This document shows, one piece after another, positions 36,113 to 47,145 of a stretch of 64,000 bases of DNA. Numbering within the stretch: position 1 is the first letter of the stretch; every line of letters starts with the position of its first letter. Made by a program: the position numbers and the translations under genes. Below the pieces are notes generated by a model. The model saw only the letters and a program-made list of their open reading frames with translations, did no database searches and was not told the DNA's origin. This DNA is from Herbaspirillum sp. alder98 (GTDB lineage Bacteria; Pseudomonadota; Gammaproteobacteria; Burkholderiales; Burkholderiaceae_D). The stretch spans positions 310,001 to 374,000 of the forward strand of contig NZ_JAIUCY010000003.1 of the NCBI RefSeq assembly GCF_020179755.1, read 5' to 3'.

Positions 36113-36177
36113 CGGCGGCGCGGCATGCCCGCCGGTGGATTGCCCAGGCGAAACACCGGCGGCGCACTGCGATGGTT

Positions 36178-36186
36178 TGCTACAAT
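36178..36186 (+). promoter_or_regulatory. Extended -10 promoter element for the DUF2782 gene
   Basis: TGC followed by TACAAT (36181-36186), 37 bases before the start codon. No good -35 is seen, which is common with extended -10 promoters. Confidence 0.4.
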
Positions 36187-36222
36187 GGCCCGATACAACA
36201 CCTAGACCAACCCGAAACCATC

Positions 36223-36651
36223 ATGAAACCAATCAACGTCTGGTCCAAAGAGTCGCTGGCCGCTGCCTTGCTGTGCCTGTCCAGTCTGGCTGCCCCGCTG
36301 GCGCTGGCGCAGACTGCCGCCATGCCCATGGCGCAACCGGCACCCCCACCGCCCGAACTCGAAAAACTGGAAGAAGGCGAACCGCCTGCGGTGACCATCC
36401 GCAAGCCGGGCGATGCCGACAGCAGCAACGGCAACAGCATCAAGGAACAACGCGACCACGGACAGACCAAGGAAATCGAAGTCAAGTCCGGCCCCAGCAC
36501 CTATTACCTGCGCCCGAAGCAGAACGTCGGCAGCTCGACCCCGGGCGACGCCCAGAGCGGTCCGCCGACCAATGCCCAATGGAAGGTCGGTGAATTCGAC
36601 TGGGGCACCAAGAAGAAAGAAGGCGACACCGACGCCAACAGCAAGAAGTAA
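36223..36651 (+). CDS. DUF2782 family exported protein
   Basis: 142 residues from the ATG at 36223 (MKPINVW). Sec signal peptide about 1-29 (LAAALLCLSSLAAPLALAQ). The mature part is small, charged and proline-rich, with VTIRKPGDAD and the family core EQRDHGQTKEIEVKSGPSTYYLRP. DUF2782 proteins commonly lie between polA and thrB in betaproteobacteria, as here. Function unknown. A longer frame from 35449 reads through the LOG gene out of frame and is not real. Confidence 0.8.
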   Translation: MKPINVWSKESLAAALLCLSSLAAPLALAQTAAMPMAQPAPPPPELEKLEEGEPPAVTIRKPGDADSSNGNSIKEQRDHGQTKEIEVKSGPSTYYLRPKQNVGSSTPGDAQSGPPTNAQWKVGEFDWGTKKKEGDTDANSKK

Positions 36652-36709
36652 TCGGACTTGCGCCGGGGCTGCAGTCGTGGCCACCGGCGTCCAGCTTCAG
36701 CAAGGTCGC

Positions 36710-36733
36710 CCCGCATCGGTTCGATGCGGGCTT
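36710..36733 (+). terminator. Probable terminator after the DUF2782 gene
   Basis: CCCGCATCG-GTT-CGATGCGGG, a perfect 9-pair stem with a 3-base loop, then CTTT. The T tract is short, so termination may be partial. thrB starts 55 bases on. Confidence 0.6.
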
Positions 36734-36787
36734 TGAGGGCGCCGCTTCACGGCGTACCCGGCAAGCAACACATCTTTAGATTTCGTC

Positions 36788-37741
36788 ATGGCAGTCTTCA
36801 CACCGGTCAGTCTGGAACAACTTTCGGATTGGATCCAACAATTCCCGCTGGGCCGCGCCACCTCGATCCGCGGCATTTCTTCCGGCATCGAAAACAGTAA
36901 TTTCTTTATCGACACCGAGCGCGGCGAGTATGTGCTGACGCTATTCGAAAAGCTGCACATCGAGCAACTGCCGTTCTACCTCGAACTGATGCGCCATCTG
37001 GCCCAGCGCGGCATTCCGGTGCCGGCGCCGGTGCCCAGCGACAGCGGCGCCATCGCCAACCTGCTCAATGACAAGCCGGCGGCGATCGTCAGCAAGCTCG
37101 AAGGCGAATCGCAACTCGATCCGCAACCGGTGCACTGCGGGGCACTGGGCGACATGCTGGCGCGCATGCACCTGGCCGGGCGCGACTTCAAGATCATGCA
37201 GCCGAACCTGCGGGGCCTGGCCTGGTGGCTCGAGAATACGCCCACCGTATTGCCTTTCCTGCCGGCCGGGCTGGCGCGCCTGCTGACCGACGAGGTGCAG
37301 TATCAGAAGGACTTCGCCGCTACCGCCACCTACCGTGCGCTGCCGCGCGGACCGGTGCATGCGGACCTGTTCCGTAACAATGCGATGTTCGTGGGCGAAC
37401 GCCTGTCGGGCATCTTCGATTTCTATTTCGCCGGTTGCGATACCTGGCTGTTCGACCTGGCCGTGACCGTCAACGACTGGTGCGTCGATCTCGACACCGG
37501 CGTGCTGGACGAGGCCCGCACCGATGCGATGCTGGCAGCCTATCGCGCGGTGCGTCCTTTCTCGGACGCCGAAAGCCAGGCATGGCAGCCGATGCTGCGT
37601 GCGGCTGCGCTGCGCTTCTGGCTGTCGCGCCTGGTCGACTTTTACATGCCGCGCGAGGCCGAGATGCTGACTCCGCACGATCCCGCGCACTTCGAACGCA
37701 TTTTGCGGCTGCGCATCGCACAAGCGCCGGCAGCCCTCTGA
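36788..37741 (+). CDS. thrB: Homoserine kinase (APH-fold, type II)
   Basis: 317 residues, the aminoglycoside-phosphotransferase-fold ThrB used by many proteobacteria in place of the GHMP kinase. Motifs: GIENSNFF (nucleotide loop), [11 protein letters not shown] (catalytic Asp, H-x-D-x4-N) and FDFYFAG (metal Asp). It phosphorylates homoserine for threonine synthesis. 12 bases upstream of the membrane-protein gene. Confidence 0.94.
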   Translation: MAVFTPVSLEQLSDWIQQFPLGRATSIRGISSGIENSNFFIDTERGEYVLTLFEKLHIEQLPFYLELMRHLAQRGIPVPAPVPSDSGAIANLLNDKPAAIVSKLEGESQLDPQPVHCGALGDMLARMHLAGRDFKIMQPNLRGLAWWLENTPTVLPFLPAGLARLLTDEVQYQKDFAATATYRALPRGPVHADLFRNNAMFVGERLSGIFDFYFAGCDTWLFDLAVTVNDWCVDLDTGVLDEARTDAMLAAYRAVRPFSDAESQAWQPMLRAAALRFWLSRLVDFYMPREAEMLTPHDPAHFERILRLRIAQAPAAL

Positions 37742-37753
37742 TAAACGAGACAC

Positions 37754-38545
37754 ATGCAGAAAATTCCCGCTAAAGAAGGCTGGCTCTGGGTCAAGCAAGG
37801 CTTTGCGTTGTTTCGCAAGCAGCCTGCCGAGATCTCGACGCTGTTCCTTTGCTACTCCTTCCTGATGCTGATCACCGGCGTAATCCCGGTGCTGGGGCAA
37901 CTGCTGCCGCTGATCCTGATGCCGGTCTTTTCGATGGCATTCATGCAAGCCTGCGTGCAGATCGAAAAAGGCCAGCGGGTCTACCCCAACCTGCTGCTGA
38001 TCGGCTTTCGCAGCCCGGCGCGCAATGCATTGCTCAAGCTCGGCCTGCTGTATCTGCTGGCCGCCACCGTGGTGGTGGCGATCTCGCGCCTGGTGGATGG
38101 CGGCATCTTCTGGCAGGCCATGATGGGCGGCGGCCTGTCGGGCGCCGAAATGGCCGCCGGCACCGGCAGCATGAGCATTGCCATGGTGGTGGCGGCGGTG
38201 CTGTACGTGCCGGCCCTGATGGCCCTGTGGTACGCCGCACCGTTGATCATGTGGCAACAGATGCCACTGGGCCAGGCGCTGTTCTACAGCTTCTTCGCGG
38301 TCAAGCGCGCCGGCGCCGCCTTCCTGCTGTTCGCATTGTCATGGTTTGCCCTGACCCTGATCGTGATGACCCTGATCAGCCTGCTGATGGGCCTGATCAT
38401 CGGCAGCGTCACGGCGGTGATGTTTGTCCTGCTGCCAATCTCGATAATATTGACGGTGATCATGTACTGCTCGTTCTATGCGACTTACACTGCCGTCTTT
38501 GGCAAGCCAGGCAGCAACGCCCAGCCCCGCAACGAAGTGCTCTGA
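37754..38545 (+). CDS. BPSS1780-family integral membrane protein
   Basis: 263 residues. Begins MQKIPAKEGWLWVKQGFALFR, the conserved start of this family, followed by about six hydrophobic segments with a long amphipathic middle. No catalytic motif seen and function unknown. Coupled with thrB (12-base gap), as is usual in this group of bacteria. Confidence 0.82.
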   Translation: MQKIPAKEGWLWVKQGFALFRKQPAEISTLFLCYSFLMLITGVIPVLGQLLPLILMPVFSMAFMQACVQIEKGQRVYPNLLLIGFRSPARNALLKLGLLYLLAATVVVAISRLVDGGIFWQAMMGGGLSGAEMAAGTGSMSIAMVVAAVLYVPALMALWYAAPLIMWQQMPLGQALFYSFFAVKRAGAAFLLFALSWFALTLIVMTLISLLMGLIIGSVTAVMFVLLPISIILTVIMYCSFYATYTAVFGKPGSNAQPRNEVL

Positions 38546-38702
38546 CCACACGTCAGGCCGCTTCACCTGCCGGGCAGCGTCACGCTGACCCGGCCAGACC
38601 GATACCAAGCTACGGGAATGGCGAGGTATGAAGGAGTCGCGCAACCCGCGCTCCCTGGTCGCACGCACATCACATCAAGCATCTTTACACGGGGGTAACA
38701 GA

Positions 38703-40265
38703 ATGCGCATGAACATGCCGGTCACTGGCGTGGAACGCCTGCTGGTCGACGGTCGGGCGATCGTCTCCAAGACCGATCTCAAGGGCAACATCACCTATGT
38801 CAATCCGTACTTCGTCGACATCAGCGGCTTCACCGAAGCAGAACTGCTGGGTGCGCCGCAAAACCTGATCCGCCACCCGGACATGCCGGGCGACGCCTTC
38901 GGCGACATGTGGGCCACCATCAAGGGCGGCACACCCTGGACCGGGCTGGTCAAGAATCGCAGCAAGAACGGCGACCACTACTGGGTCCGCGCCAATGTCA
39001 CGCCGATCCACGACAGCGGGCAGGTGGTCGGCTACATGTCGGTGCGCACCAAGCCCGACCGCGCCTCGGTCGAGGGCGCAGAAAAACTGTACGCCAGCAT
39101 GCGTCGCGGGCAAGCCAAGCATATTGCGCTGCACCGCGGCGAGGTGATCCGCACCGGCGTCGCCGGCTGGCTGGGGCAGCTCGGCCGCATGCGCCTGAGC
39201 ACCCGCATCAACCTGGCCATGAGCTGCATGCTGGCAATCCAGCTGGCGGTGATGTTTGCCGGCTTCGCCACCCTGCAGCAATGGTGGATCAGCGCGCTGG
39301 CAGGTGCCTCTGGCCTGATCAGCCTGGTGCTGTGGGCGGTATTGCGCAGCGCCCTGATCAAGCCGCTGCGCCAGGCGCTCGACATCACCCACGCCATCAC
39401 CGGTGGCGATCTCTCGGGCCGGATCGAGACCGATCGCCACGATGAGCTGGGGCATCTGCTGCTGGCGTTGCGCCAGATGAACGTCAACCTGACGGCCATC
39501 ATCGGCGACGTGCGCGCCAATGTCGAAACCATCAACGGTGCCACCCACGAGATTGCCTCGGGCAACCTCGACCTGTCGCGTCGTACCGAGGCGCAGGCGG
39601 CCAACATCGAAGAGACCGCGTCCAGCATGCAGCAACTGGCCTCGACCGTGAAGCAGAATGCCGAGCACGCGGTGCAGGCCAATCAACTGGCCGGTTCGGC
39701 CTCGCGCATTGCGACCCAGGGCGGCAGCGCCGTGGCCAGCACCGGGGCGACGATGAACGAGATCAGCGCCTCGTCGAGCAAGATCGTCGACATCATCGGC
39801 CTGATCGACAGCATTGCCTTCCAGACCAACATCCTGGCCTTGAACGCGGCGGTGGAAGCCGCGCGTGCGGGCGAACAGGGACGAGGCTTTGCGGTGGTGG
39901 CGTCTGAAGTGCGCTCACTGGCGCAACGCTCGGCCGGCGCCGCCAAGGAAATCAAACACCTCATCGACGATTCGGTCGACAAGGTCACGGTGGGCAATCG
40001 CCAGGTGGAAGACGCCGGCAACACCATGCGCGAGATCGTCGATTCGGTGCAGCGCGTCTCGGGCATCATGGGCGAGATCACCGAAGCCACGCTGCAGCAA
40101 AGCGCCGGTATCAACCAGGTGCACGAGGCGGTGACGCAGATGGATGCGGCCACCCAGCAGAATGCGGCGCTGGTCGAGCAGGCCGCTGCTGCCGCCAGCA
40201 GCCTGGAAGAACAGACCATGCAATTGCTGCAGGCGATTTCGGTGTTCAAGTTCAACCGCAAGTGA
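38703..40265 (+). CDS. PAS-domain chemoreceptor (Aer-like)
   Basis: 520 residues from the ATG at 38703. N-terminal PAS domain about 20-120 ([44 protein letters not shown]) as in FAD-binding Aer energy/oxygen sensors, then a two-helix membrane hairpin near 180-225, a HAMP-like segment, and the signalling domain with [16 protein letters not shown]. There is no periplasmic domain, so it senses cytoplasmic redox state or a bound cofactor. No C-terminal CheR tether. Single gene, convergent with xylB. Confidence 0.9.
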   Translation: MRMNMPVTGVERLLVDGRAIVSKTDLKGNITYVNPYFVDISGFTEAELLGAPQNLIRHPDMPGDAFGDMWATIKGGTPWTGLVKNRSKNGDHYWVRANVTPIHDSGQVVGYMSVRTKPDRASVEGAEKLYASMRRGQAKHIALHRGEVIRTGVAGWLGQLGRMRLSTRINLAMSCMLAIQLAVMFAGFATLQQWWISALAGASGLISLVLWAVLRSALIKPLRQALDITHAITGGDLSGRIETDRHDELGHLLLALRQMNVNLTAIIGDVRANVETINGATHEIASGNLDLSRRTEAQAANIEETASSMQQLASTVKQNAEHAVQANQLAGSASRIATQGGSAVASTGATMNEISASSSKIVDIIGLIDSIAFQTNILALNAAVEAARAGEQGRGFAVVASEVRSLAQRSAGAAKEIKHLIDDSVDKVTVGNRQVEDAGNTMREIVDSVQRVSGIMGEITEATLQQSAGINQVHEAVTQMDAATQQNAALVEQAAAAASSLEEQTMQLLQAISVFKFNRK

Positions 40266-40280
40266 TGGTATGCCCTGTGC

Positions 40281-40440
40281 CGTCGTTCCTGCGCGGGCAG
40301 GAACCCGGTGGCGTTGCTGATGCCTCGAAGGTCGTTTGACGACGCTGGGTCCCGGCCTGCGCCGGGACGACGGGGAATGGGAAAATGTTAGTCGATCCAT
40401 CTACCCCCGTCGTTCCTGCGAAGGCAGGAACCCAGTGGCG
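40281..40440. repeat. Composite palindromic repeat (REP/BIME-like), copy 1
   Basis: Three related units: CGTCGTTCCTGCG...GGCAGGAACCC (40281-40306), GACGCTGGGTCCC...CGGGACGACG (40341-40372) and CGTCGTTCCTGCGAAGGCAGG (40408-40428 and following). Each unit forms a small hairpin, and neighbours are inverted relative to each other. It fills the gap between the convergent PAS-chemoreceptor and xylulokinase genes. The same units recur at 51374-51455. Confidence 0.8.
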
Positions 40441-40461
40441 TTAACGTTGGATCTAAGGCCG

Positions 40462-41919
40462 TCACAACGGCGGATACGGCGTATATATCTGCCGATACCG
40501 CTGCAGCCGCACCTGCAAGGCCGCATGCCGCACCGGGTCCGGTTCGTGCACCGCATGGATCTCGGGCTTGCGACATACCTCTTCTTCGCTGCCACCCGCA
40601 GCCAGCCAGGCCAGCCGGGCCGCACCCAGCGCGCCACCGGCTTCGCCGCCGACATGGGTGACAATGCGTACATCCAACGCATCGGCGATCAGTTGCGCCC
40701 AGTAAGGGCTGCGCGCGCCGCCACCGACCAGCGACAGCTGGCTTACATCCGACCCAGCTGCACGCAACGCGTCGAGCCCGTCGACCATGCCGAAGGCGAC
40801 GCCTTCGAGCACCGCATAGCCGAGCGCGGCACGCTGGTGTTCCGGCGACAGGCCATGGAACACGCCCAGCGCATAAGGATCATTGTGCGGCGTGCGCTCC
40901 CCCGACAGATACGGCAGGAACAGCGGTGCCTGCGCCAATTGCTCGGTGCCCTGCTGCCCGATCTCGGCCAACAGCGTCGGCTCGTCGACCGAACACAGGC
41001 GACAGAACCAGCGCAGGCAACTGGCGGCCGACAGCATCACGCTCATCTGGTGCCAGCGCTGCGGCAAGGTATGGCAGAACGCATGGATCGCGCGCGCCGG
41101 ATTGGGGCTGAAACGGTCGTTGACCACGAACAGCACCCCGGAGGTGCCCAATGACAGGAAGCCATCACCAGGATTGATGGCGCCGATCCCCACGGCGCTG
41201 GCGGCGCCATCGCCGGCGCCACCGGCCACCGTCACCCCGGGCGACAAGCCCCAGGCCTGCGCCACTTCCGCCAGCAACGTGGCCGATACCGCACTGCCGT
41301 CGACCAGCGCCGGCATCTGGTCGCGCCGCATGCCGCTGGCCGCCAGCAGTTCGTCGGACCAGTCGCGCGCCTCGACATCGAGCCACAAGGTGCCGGCCGC
41401 ATCCGATGGATCCGAGATGCGCGTGCCGGTCATGCGCAGGCGCAGCCAGTCCTTGGGCAACAGGACACACGCGATGCGGGCGAACAGCTCCGGTTCGTGA
41501 CGCGCCACCCACATCAGCTTGGGTGCGGTAAAGCCGGGCATGGCCAGGTTGCCGGCCAGGGCGTGCAGGCGTGGTGCCCGGTTAGTCAGCTCTGCACATT
41601 CCGGCGCACTGCGCGAATCGCTCCACAGGATCGCCGGTCGCAATACCTGGTCGTGCTCGTCCAGCAGCACCGCGCCGTGCATCTGGCCCGACAGGCCGAT
41701 GCTGCTGACGGTGCGCCAGCGTTGCTCACCCAGTTGCCGGCGCAGCGCAGCCATGGTCTGACCGCAGGCCTGCCACCAATGTTCAGGTTGCTGCTCGGAC
41801 CAGCGCGGATGCAGCCGCGTGACGTCCAGGGGGCTGCCGGCCAGCGCCAGTATCTGGCCGCTGTCGTCGATCGCTACCGCCTTGACCTCGGACGTGCCCA
41901 GGTCGATGCCGAGATACAT
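40462..41919 (-). CDS. xylB: Xylulokinase (FGGY family)
   Basis: 485 residues. N-terminal phosphate loop MYLGIDLGTSEVKAV and a second FGGY domain with GDGAASAVGIG and the LVGGGARSPYWAQ adenosine motif. It phosphorylates D-xylulose to xylulose-5-phosphate for the pentose phosphate pathway. Last gene of the leftward polyol operon; D-xylulose would come from D-arabitol through the dehydrogenase encoded just upstream. Confidence 0.93.
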   Translation of the reverse strand: MYLGIDLGTSEVKAVAIDDSGQILALAGSPLDVTRLHPRWSEQQPEHWWQACGQTMAALRRQLGEQRWRTVSSIGLSGQMHGAVLLDEHDQVLRPAILWSDSRSAPECAELTNRAPRLHALAGNLAMPGFTAPKLMWVARHEPELFARIACVLLPKDWLRLRMTGTRISDPSDAAGTLWLDVEARDWSDELLAASGMRRDQMPALVDGSAVSATLLAEVAQAWGLSPGVTVAGGAGDGAASAVGIGAINPGDGFLSLGTSGVLFVVNDRFSPNPARAIHAFCHTLPQRWHQMSVMLSAASCLRWFCRLCSVDEPTLLAEIGQQGTEQLAQAPLFLPYLSGERTPHNDPYALGVFHGLSPEHQRAALGYAVLEGVAFGMVDGLDALRAAGSDVSQLSLVGGGARSPYWAQLIADALDVRIVTHVGGEAGGALGAARLAWLAAGGSEEEVCRKPEIHAVHEPDPVRHAALQVRLQRYRQIYTPYPPL

Positions 41920-41953
41920 GGCGCTCCTCGTTATTCGTTATTGGAGTGCGATT

Positions 41954-43357
41954 CTAGCGCGCCAGCCATTGCCGTACCCGCTGCTCGGCCTGGCGCAACA
42001 GCTCCAGCAACCGCGCATCGCCCGCCAGCTCGCCCCACAGCACGCGATCTTCGGCGAAGGCGCGCAAGGGATCGTCGCTCGACAGCATGGCGTGCACCGC
42101 CGCCGGGTCGAACAGGCCATCCTGATAGGCATAGGGCAAGGCATCGGCATGCCAGCGTTGCAGGAACACGAAGAACAGCGCCGGCAGCATGGCCGTGGCC
42201 AGCGGTTCGCGCCCGGCCGCCAGGCTTTGTTCGATGGTGGGGCGGATGAAACCGGGGATCTTCGAATAGCCATCGGCGGCCACGCGCTGGTTGGTGTCCT
42301 CGATGGCCGGATTGCCGAAGCGCGCCAGCGTGGTGTCGCGGTAGGCCGCCAGGTCGAGCGGGCTGGGCGTGAGGCAGGCAATCACGTCCTGCGTGACGTA
42401 CTCGGCGGCCATGTCGCGGATGTCGTCGCGCAACGTGCCTTCATGGATGTATTGCAGCCCGACCAGGGTGCCGGCCCAGGCGATGCAGCTGTGGCTGGCG
42501 TTGAGGATGCGGATCTTCGCTTCTTCATACGGCAGCACCGACGCCACCATCTCGACGCCGACCTGTTCCAGCGCCGGGCGACCAGCCTTGAAGTCATCTT
42601 CGACCACCCATTGGATGAACGATTCACCCATCAGGGCGCAGGGATCGTCGATGCCGGTGGCAGCCTTGACGCGTTCCCGCACGGCCGGCGTCGGGCGCGG
42701 CGTGATGCGGTCGACCATGGCATTGGGACAGCTGGTGAATTTTTCCACCCAACCCGCCAATGCCGATTCGCCGCGCAACGCCAGAAACTCCAGCAGGCCG
42801 GCCCGGAATCGTTCGCCGTTGTGGCGCAGGTTGTCGCAGTTGAGCAGGGTCAGCGGCGCCTGGCCGCCGTCCTTGCTGCGCGCATGCAGGATGGCGCCGA
42901 TGGCGCCGTAGATGGTGCGCGGACGGCCGCTGCCATCCAGACTGCATTGCAGGTCGGCGGCCAGATCGGGGTTGGCGGGGTCGAGCCGGTGACGATGGTC
43001 CAGGTAGTAGCCGCCTTCGGTCACGGTGAACGAAATGATGCGGGTGCCGGCGGCGGCGCCGACGGCGATCAGCTCGGCCAGTTGCTCGCTCCAGGGCACG
43101 ATGCGATCGATGACCTCGATGCGCTGGTAGCTGCGCTGGCCTTCAGGGGTGACCGTCTCCAGCGTGTAGTCGCCGTCCTGGCGCGCCAGCGCATCGAGCA
43201 ATTCGCTCATGTCGGCGCGGATGTTGGCCAGCGCCAGGCGCCAGGGGCCGGCCAGGCCCTGCTGGCGCAGGCGATCGAGGTAGACCGCCTGGTGGGCGCG
43301 GTGGAACGAACCGGCGCCGATATGCAGCCAGGTCAGGTCGTCGGGTGAACTTGTCAT
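41954..43357 (-). CDS. Polyol 2/4-dehydrogenase (mannitol/D-arabinitol dehydrogenase family)
   Basis: 467 residues of the long-chain mannitol dehydrogenase family. NAD-binding start [18 protein letters not shown]; catalytic K-x3-N-x2-H core in [16 protein letters not shown]. Similarity to DalD-type D-arabinitol 4-dehydrogenases is strong by eye, and members often also oxidise mannitol and sorbitol. Together with xylB (xylulose) and the divergent PfkB kinase (fructose), the operon can handle both arabitol- and hexitol-type substrates. Confidence 0.88.
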   Translation of the reverse strand: MTSSPDDLTWLHIGAGSFHRAHQAVYLDRLRQQGLAGPWRLALANIRADMSELLDALARQDGDYTLETVTPEGQRSYQRIEVIDRIVPWSEQLAELIAVGAAAGTRIISFTVTEGGYYLDHRHRLDPANPDLAADLQCSLDGSGRPRTIYGAIGAILHARSKDGGQAPLTLLNCDNLRHNGERFRAGLLEFLALRGESALAGWVEKFTSCPNAMVDRITPRPTPAVRERVKAATGIDDPCALMGESFIQWVVEDDFKAGRPALEQVGVEMVASVLPYEEAKIRILNASHSCIAWAGTLVGLQYIHEGTLRDDIRDMAAEYVTQDVIACLTPSPLDLAAYRDTTLARFGNPAIEDTNQRVAADGYSKIPGFIRPTIEQSLAAGREPLATAMLPALFFVFLQRWHADALPYAYQDGLFDPAAVHAMLSSDDPLRAFAEDRVLWGELAGDARLLELLRQAEQRVRQWLAR

Positions 43358-43375
43358 TGGCGGTCCTTCATTGTC

Positions 43376-44497
<1,122 letters not shown>

Positions 44498-44555
44498 ATC
44501 AATCTCCTTGGGACGAACGCACCGCAGGCCTTTTGGGACGATGCGTTCTGGGTGT

Positions 44556-45275
44556 TCAACGCAACCAGATCAGTTCCGAAATCAGTTGCGGAAAAAGTTT
44601 CATGTCGTCGAAGGTGCGCGCAGCACCGGCCTGCATCAGTTGCTGCGCCATGGCCTTGCGGTCATGCGCCACGCCGGTAAAGCCGAGCACATGCATGCCG
44701 GCCGCGACCGCTGCCCGCACCCCGGTGATGCTGTCGTCGACCGCCACGCAACGCGCCGGATCGACGCCGAAGCCCGCTGCTGCAGCCAGGTAGACGTCGG
44801 GCGCCGGCTTGGGCCGGGCCACCTCATGACCACTGAAGATACGGCCCTCGAACTGGGCATACAGGCCGCACCGGCGCAACCCGGCTTCGATGCGGGCGCT
44901 TTCGCTGTTGCTGGCCACCGCGCGCGGCAGCCGGATCATGTCCAGCGCTTGCGCTACGCCCGGCACCGGCTCGGCCAGGTCGCCGCAGCCCTGGGCCACC
45001 ACTACCTTGATCTGTTCGCGCTGCTGCGCCGTGAGGCCAAAGGCAAACTCGACATCGACTTCATCCAGCAGCAGATCGGTGTACATGCCCAGGCGATTGG
45101 CGATGGCATGGTGCAAGCCGGCACTGCGGGCCTGTTCTTCTTCCTCGCCCTGGGCCAGGGTCGGCAACAGCGGCAGCAGTTCACGGTGCAAAATGCGCAG
45201 CGCGATGCTTTCGCTGTCGAGCAACACGCCGTCGCAGTCGCAGACCAGGTGGGTGATCGGTTGCCGCTGCATCAT
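44556..45275 (-). CDS. HAD-superfamily phosphatase (beta-PGM/GPH-like)
   Basis: 239 residues from the ATG at 45275 (a second ATG follows at 45272); the longer reading to 45482 has no family similarity. HAD motifs: DCDGVLLDSES (nucleophile and acid Asp), SNSESAR (motif II), KPAPDVY (motif III Lys) and AVDDSITG (motif IV). The start overlaps the permease stop (TGATG). A helical cap lies between motifs I and II. In this operon it could remove dead-end sugar or polyol phosphates; the substrate is not known. Confidence 0.85.
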   Translation of the reverse strand: MMQRQPITHLVCDCDGVLLDSESIALRILHRELLPLLPTLAQGEEEEQARSAGLHHAIANRLGMYTDLLLDEVDVEFAFGLTAQQREQIKVVVAQGCGDLAEPVPGVAQALDMIRLPRAVASNSESARIEAGLRRCGLYAQFEGRIFSGHEVARPKPAPDVYLAAAAGFGVDPARCVAVDDSITGVRAAVAAGMHVLGFTGVAHDRKAMAQQLMQAGAARTFDDMKLFPQLISELIWLR

Positions 45276-46090
45276 CACTTGACCGCCCCGAACGTGAGGC
45301 CACGCACCAGTTGCTTTTGCGCCAGCCAGCCGAGCGCCATGATGGGCGCGATGGCCAGCAGCGAAGCGGCCGACAGCTTGGCCCAGAACAGCCCCTCGGG
45401 GTTCGAGTACGAGGCGATGAACACCGTCAGCGGTGCGGCGTTGACGCTGGACAGGTTGAGGCTCCAGAAGGCTTCGTTCCACGACAGGATGACCAGCAGC
45501 AAGGCGGTCGAGGCCAGCCCCGGCATGGCCGTGGGCAGCAGCAGGTAGATCATCTCCTGCCAGGCATTGGCGCCGTCGATGCGGGCCGCCTCCAGGATTT
45601 CGCGCGGTACGTCATTGAAGTAGGTGTAGGCCATCCATACCGCAATGGGCAGGTTGATCAGCGTATAGACCAGCGTCAGCCCGGTAACCGTATCGAGCAG
45701 CCCGCTGCCCTTGGCCAGCAGGTAGATCGGGATCAGCACGCCGACAGCCGGCATCATCTTGGTCGACAGCATCCACAGCAGCAGCTTCTGCGTGCGTTTG
45801 GTGGGAAAGAAGGCCATCGAGTACGCGGCCGGCACCGCCAGCAGCAGACTCAGCAAGGTCGAGCCGAGCGAGACGATGAGCGAATTCTGCACGAAGGCCA
45901 GGTAATTGCTGCGGCTGAACACTTCACGGAAGGTGTCCAGCGTCGGCATGAACAGCAGGCTCGGCGTATAGGCCTGCTGTTCGGTCTTGAAGGCCGTGAT
46001 CGCCACCCAGAAGATCGGGAAGAACAGGAGCAAGGCGCAGGTCCAGGCCAGTACGCCCACCCACCAGGGGCTTTGTCGTTGATCGTTCAT
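45275..46090 (-). CDS. Polyol ABC transporter permease (MtlG/SmoG-like)
   Basis: 271 residues, six predicted membrane helices, with the EAA loop LEAARIDGANAWQEM. Second permease of the importer. Start overlaps the first permease gene by 4 bases (ATGA) and the end is coupled to the HAD gene. Confidence 0.88.
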   Translation of the reverse strand: MNDQRQSPWWVGVLAWTCALLLFFPIFWVAITAFKTEQQAYTPSLLFMPTLDTFREVFSRSNYLAFVQNSLIVSLGSTLLSLLLAVPAAYSMAFFPTKRTQKLLLWMLSTKMMPAVGVLIPIYLLAKGSGLLDTVTGLTLVYTLINLPIAVWMAYTYFNDVPREILEAARIDGANAWQEMIYLLLPTAMPGLASTALLLVILSWNEAFWSLNLSSVNAAPLTVFIASYSNPEGLFWAKLSAASLLAIAPIMALGWLAQKQLVRGLTFGAVK

Positions 46091-47046
46091 GCTTCGTTGG
46101 CCCCTTTCAGATTGCGCGCCAGCATGCGCACCAGGAAGAACGACACCACATTGGCCAGCACCACGGCAAAGATGCCGCCGGCGGACGCGATGCCGATATC
46201 GAATTGCTGCAGACCGATGGCGTACACCAGGTAGGTCAGGTTGGTGGTGGCGGTGCCCGGGCCGCCGGCGGTGGTGGTGAAGATCTCGGCGAAGATCGAC
46301 AGCAGGAAAATGGTCTCGATCATGATCACCACCGTGATGGCGCGCTTGAGGTGCGGCAGCACGATGTAGAAGAAGATGCGCAGCGGGCCGGCGCCGTCGA
46401 GCTGGGCCGCCTCTTTCTGGTCATTGTCGAGCGACTGCAATGCGGTCAGCAGGATCAGGAAGGCGAACGGTATCCACTGCCAGGACACGATGATGATCAC
46501 CGACAGCATCGGGTATTGGGCCAGCCAGTCGATCGGTTCCAGCCCCAGGTGGCGCATGACGAACGCCAGCATGCCGTAGACCGGATGCATGATCATGTTC
46601 TTCCAGATCAGGGCGGCCACGGTGGGCATCACGAAGAACGGGCCGATCACCAGCAGGCGGGCGATGCCACGCCCCCGAAACGGTTGGTCGAACAGCACCG
46701 CCAGCAGCGTGCCGCCGATGACGCTCACCACCAGCACCGAGCCGATCAGCAACGCGGTGTTGCCGATCGATGGCCAGAAAGCCGGGTCTTCCAGCAGGAA
46801 ACTGTAGTTTTCCAGGCCGACGAAACCGGTCTGGTCGGGCGCCATCAGGTTGTAGCGATTGACCGAGAAATAGATGGTCATGGCCAGCGGCACGATCATC
46901 CATGCCAGCAGGATCAGCACTGACGGCGCCTGCAACAGGCGAATCGGATTCAGGCGTGGCCGCGGCGGGGCGAGCGTGGCCTTGGGGGCAGAAGCGGGAC
47001 GCTTGCTGGACATGGTGACGGAATGGGAAGAATGAATCGATGACAT
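46087..47046 (-). CDS. Polyol ABC transporter permease (MtlF/SmoF-like)
   Basis: 319 residues from the ATG at 47046 (MSSIHSSH), with GAGG about 10 bases upstream; a later ATG at 47013 lacks a ribosome site. N-terminal polar tail of about 40 residues, then six membrane helices and an EAA loop (KEAAQLDGAGPLRIF). First permease of the importer. Confidence 0.86.
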   Translation of the reverse strand: MSSIHSSHSVTMSSKRPASAPKATLAPPRPRLNPIRLLQAPSVLILLAWMIVPLAMTIYFSVNRYNLMAPDQTGFVGLENYSFLLEDPAFWPSIGNTALLIGSVLVVSVIGGTLLAVLFDQPFRGRGIARLLVIGPFFVMPTVAALIWKNMIMHPVYGMLAFVMRHLGLEPIDWLAQYPMLSVIIIVSWQWIPFAFLILLTALQSLDNDQKEAAQLDGAGPLRIFFYIVLPHLKRAITVVIMIETIFLLSIFAEIFTTTAGGPGTATTNLTYLVYAIGLQQFDIGIASAGGIFAVVLANVVSFFLVRMLARNLKGANEA

Positions 47047-47145
47047 GGCAGCCTCGGGTGGATTGACCAATGCGCGGCCAATACAAGACCACGATACCGA
47101 CCGCCACGCCCCTCCGAACAATCCGGACGGGCGCGGCAGAACTGC

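Noticed and set aside
35449..36651. 400-codon plus-strand frame running through the LOG gene into the DUF2782 gene
   Set aside because: Only the last 142 codons (from 36223) are a gene; the earlier part reads LOG in a second frame.
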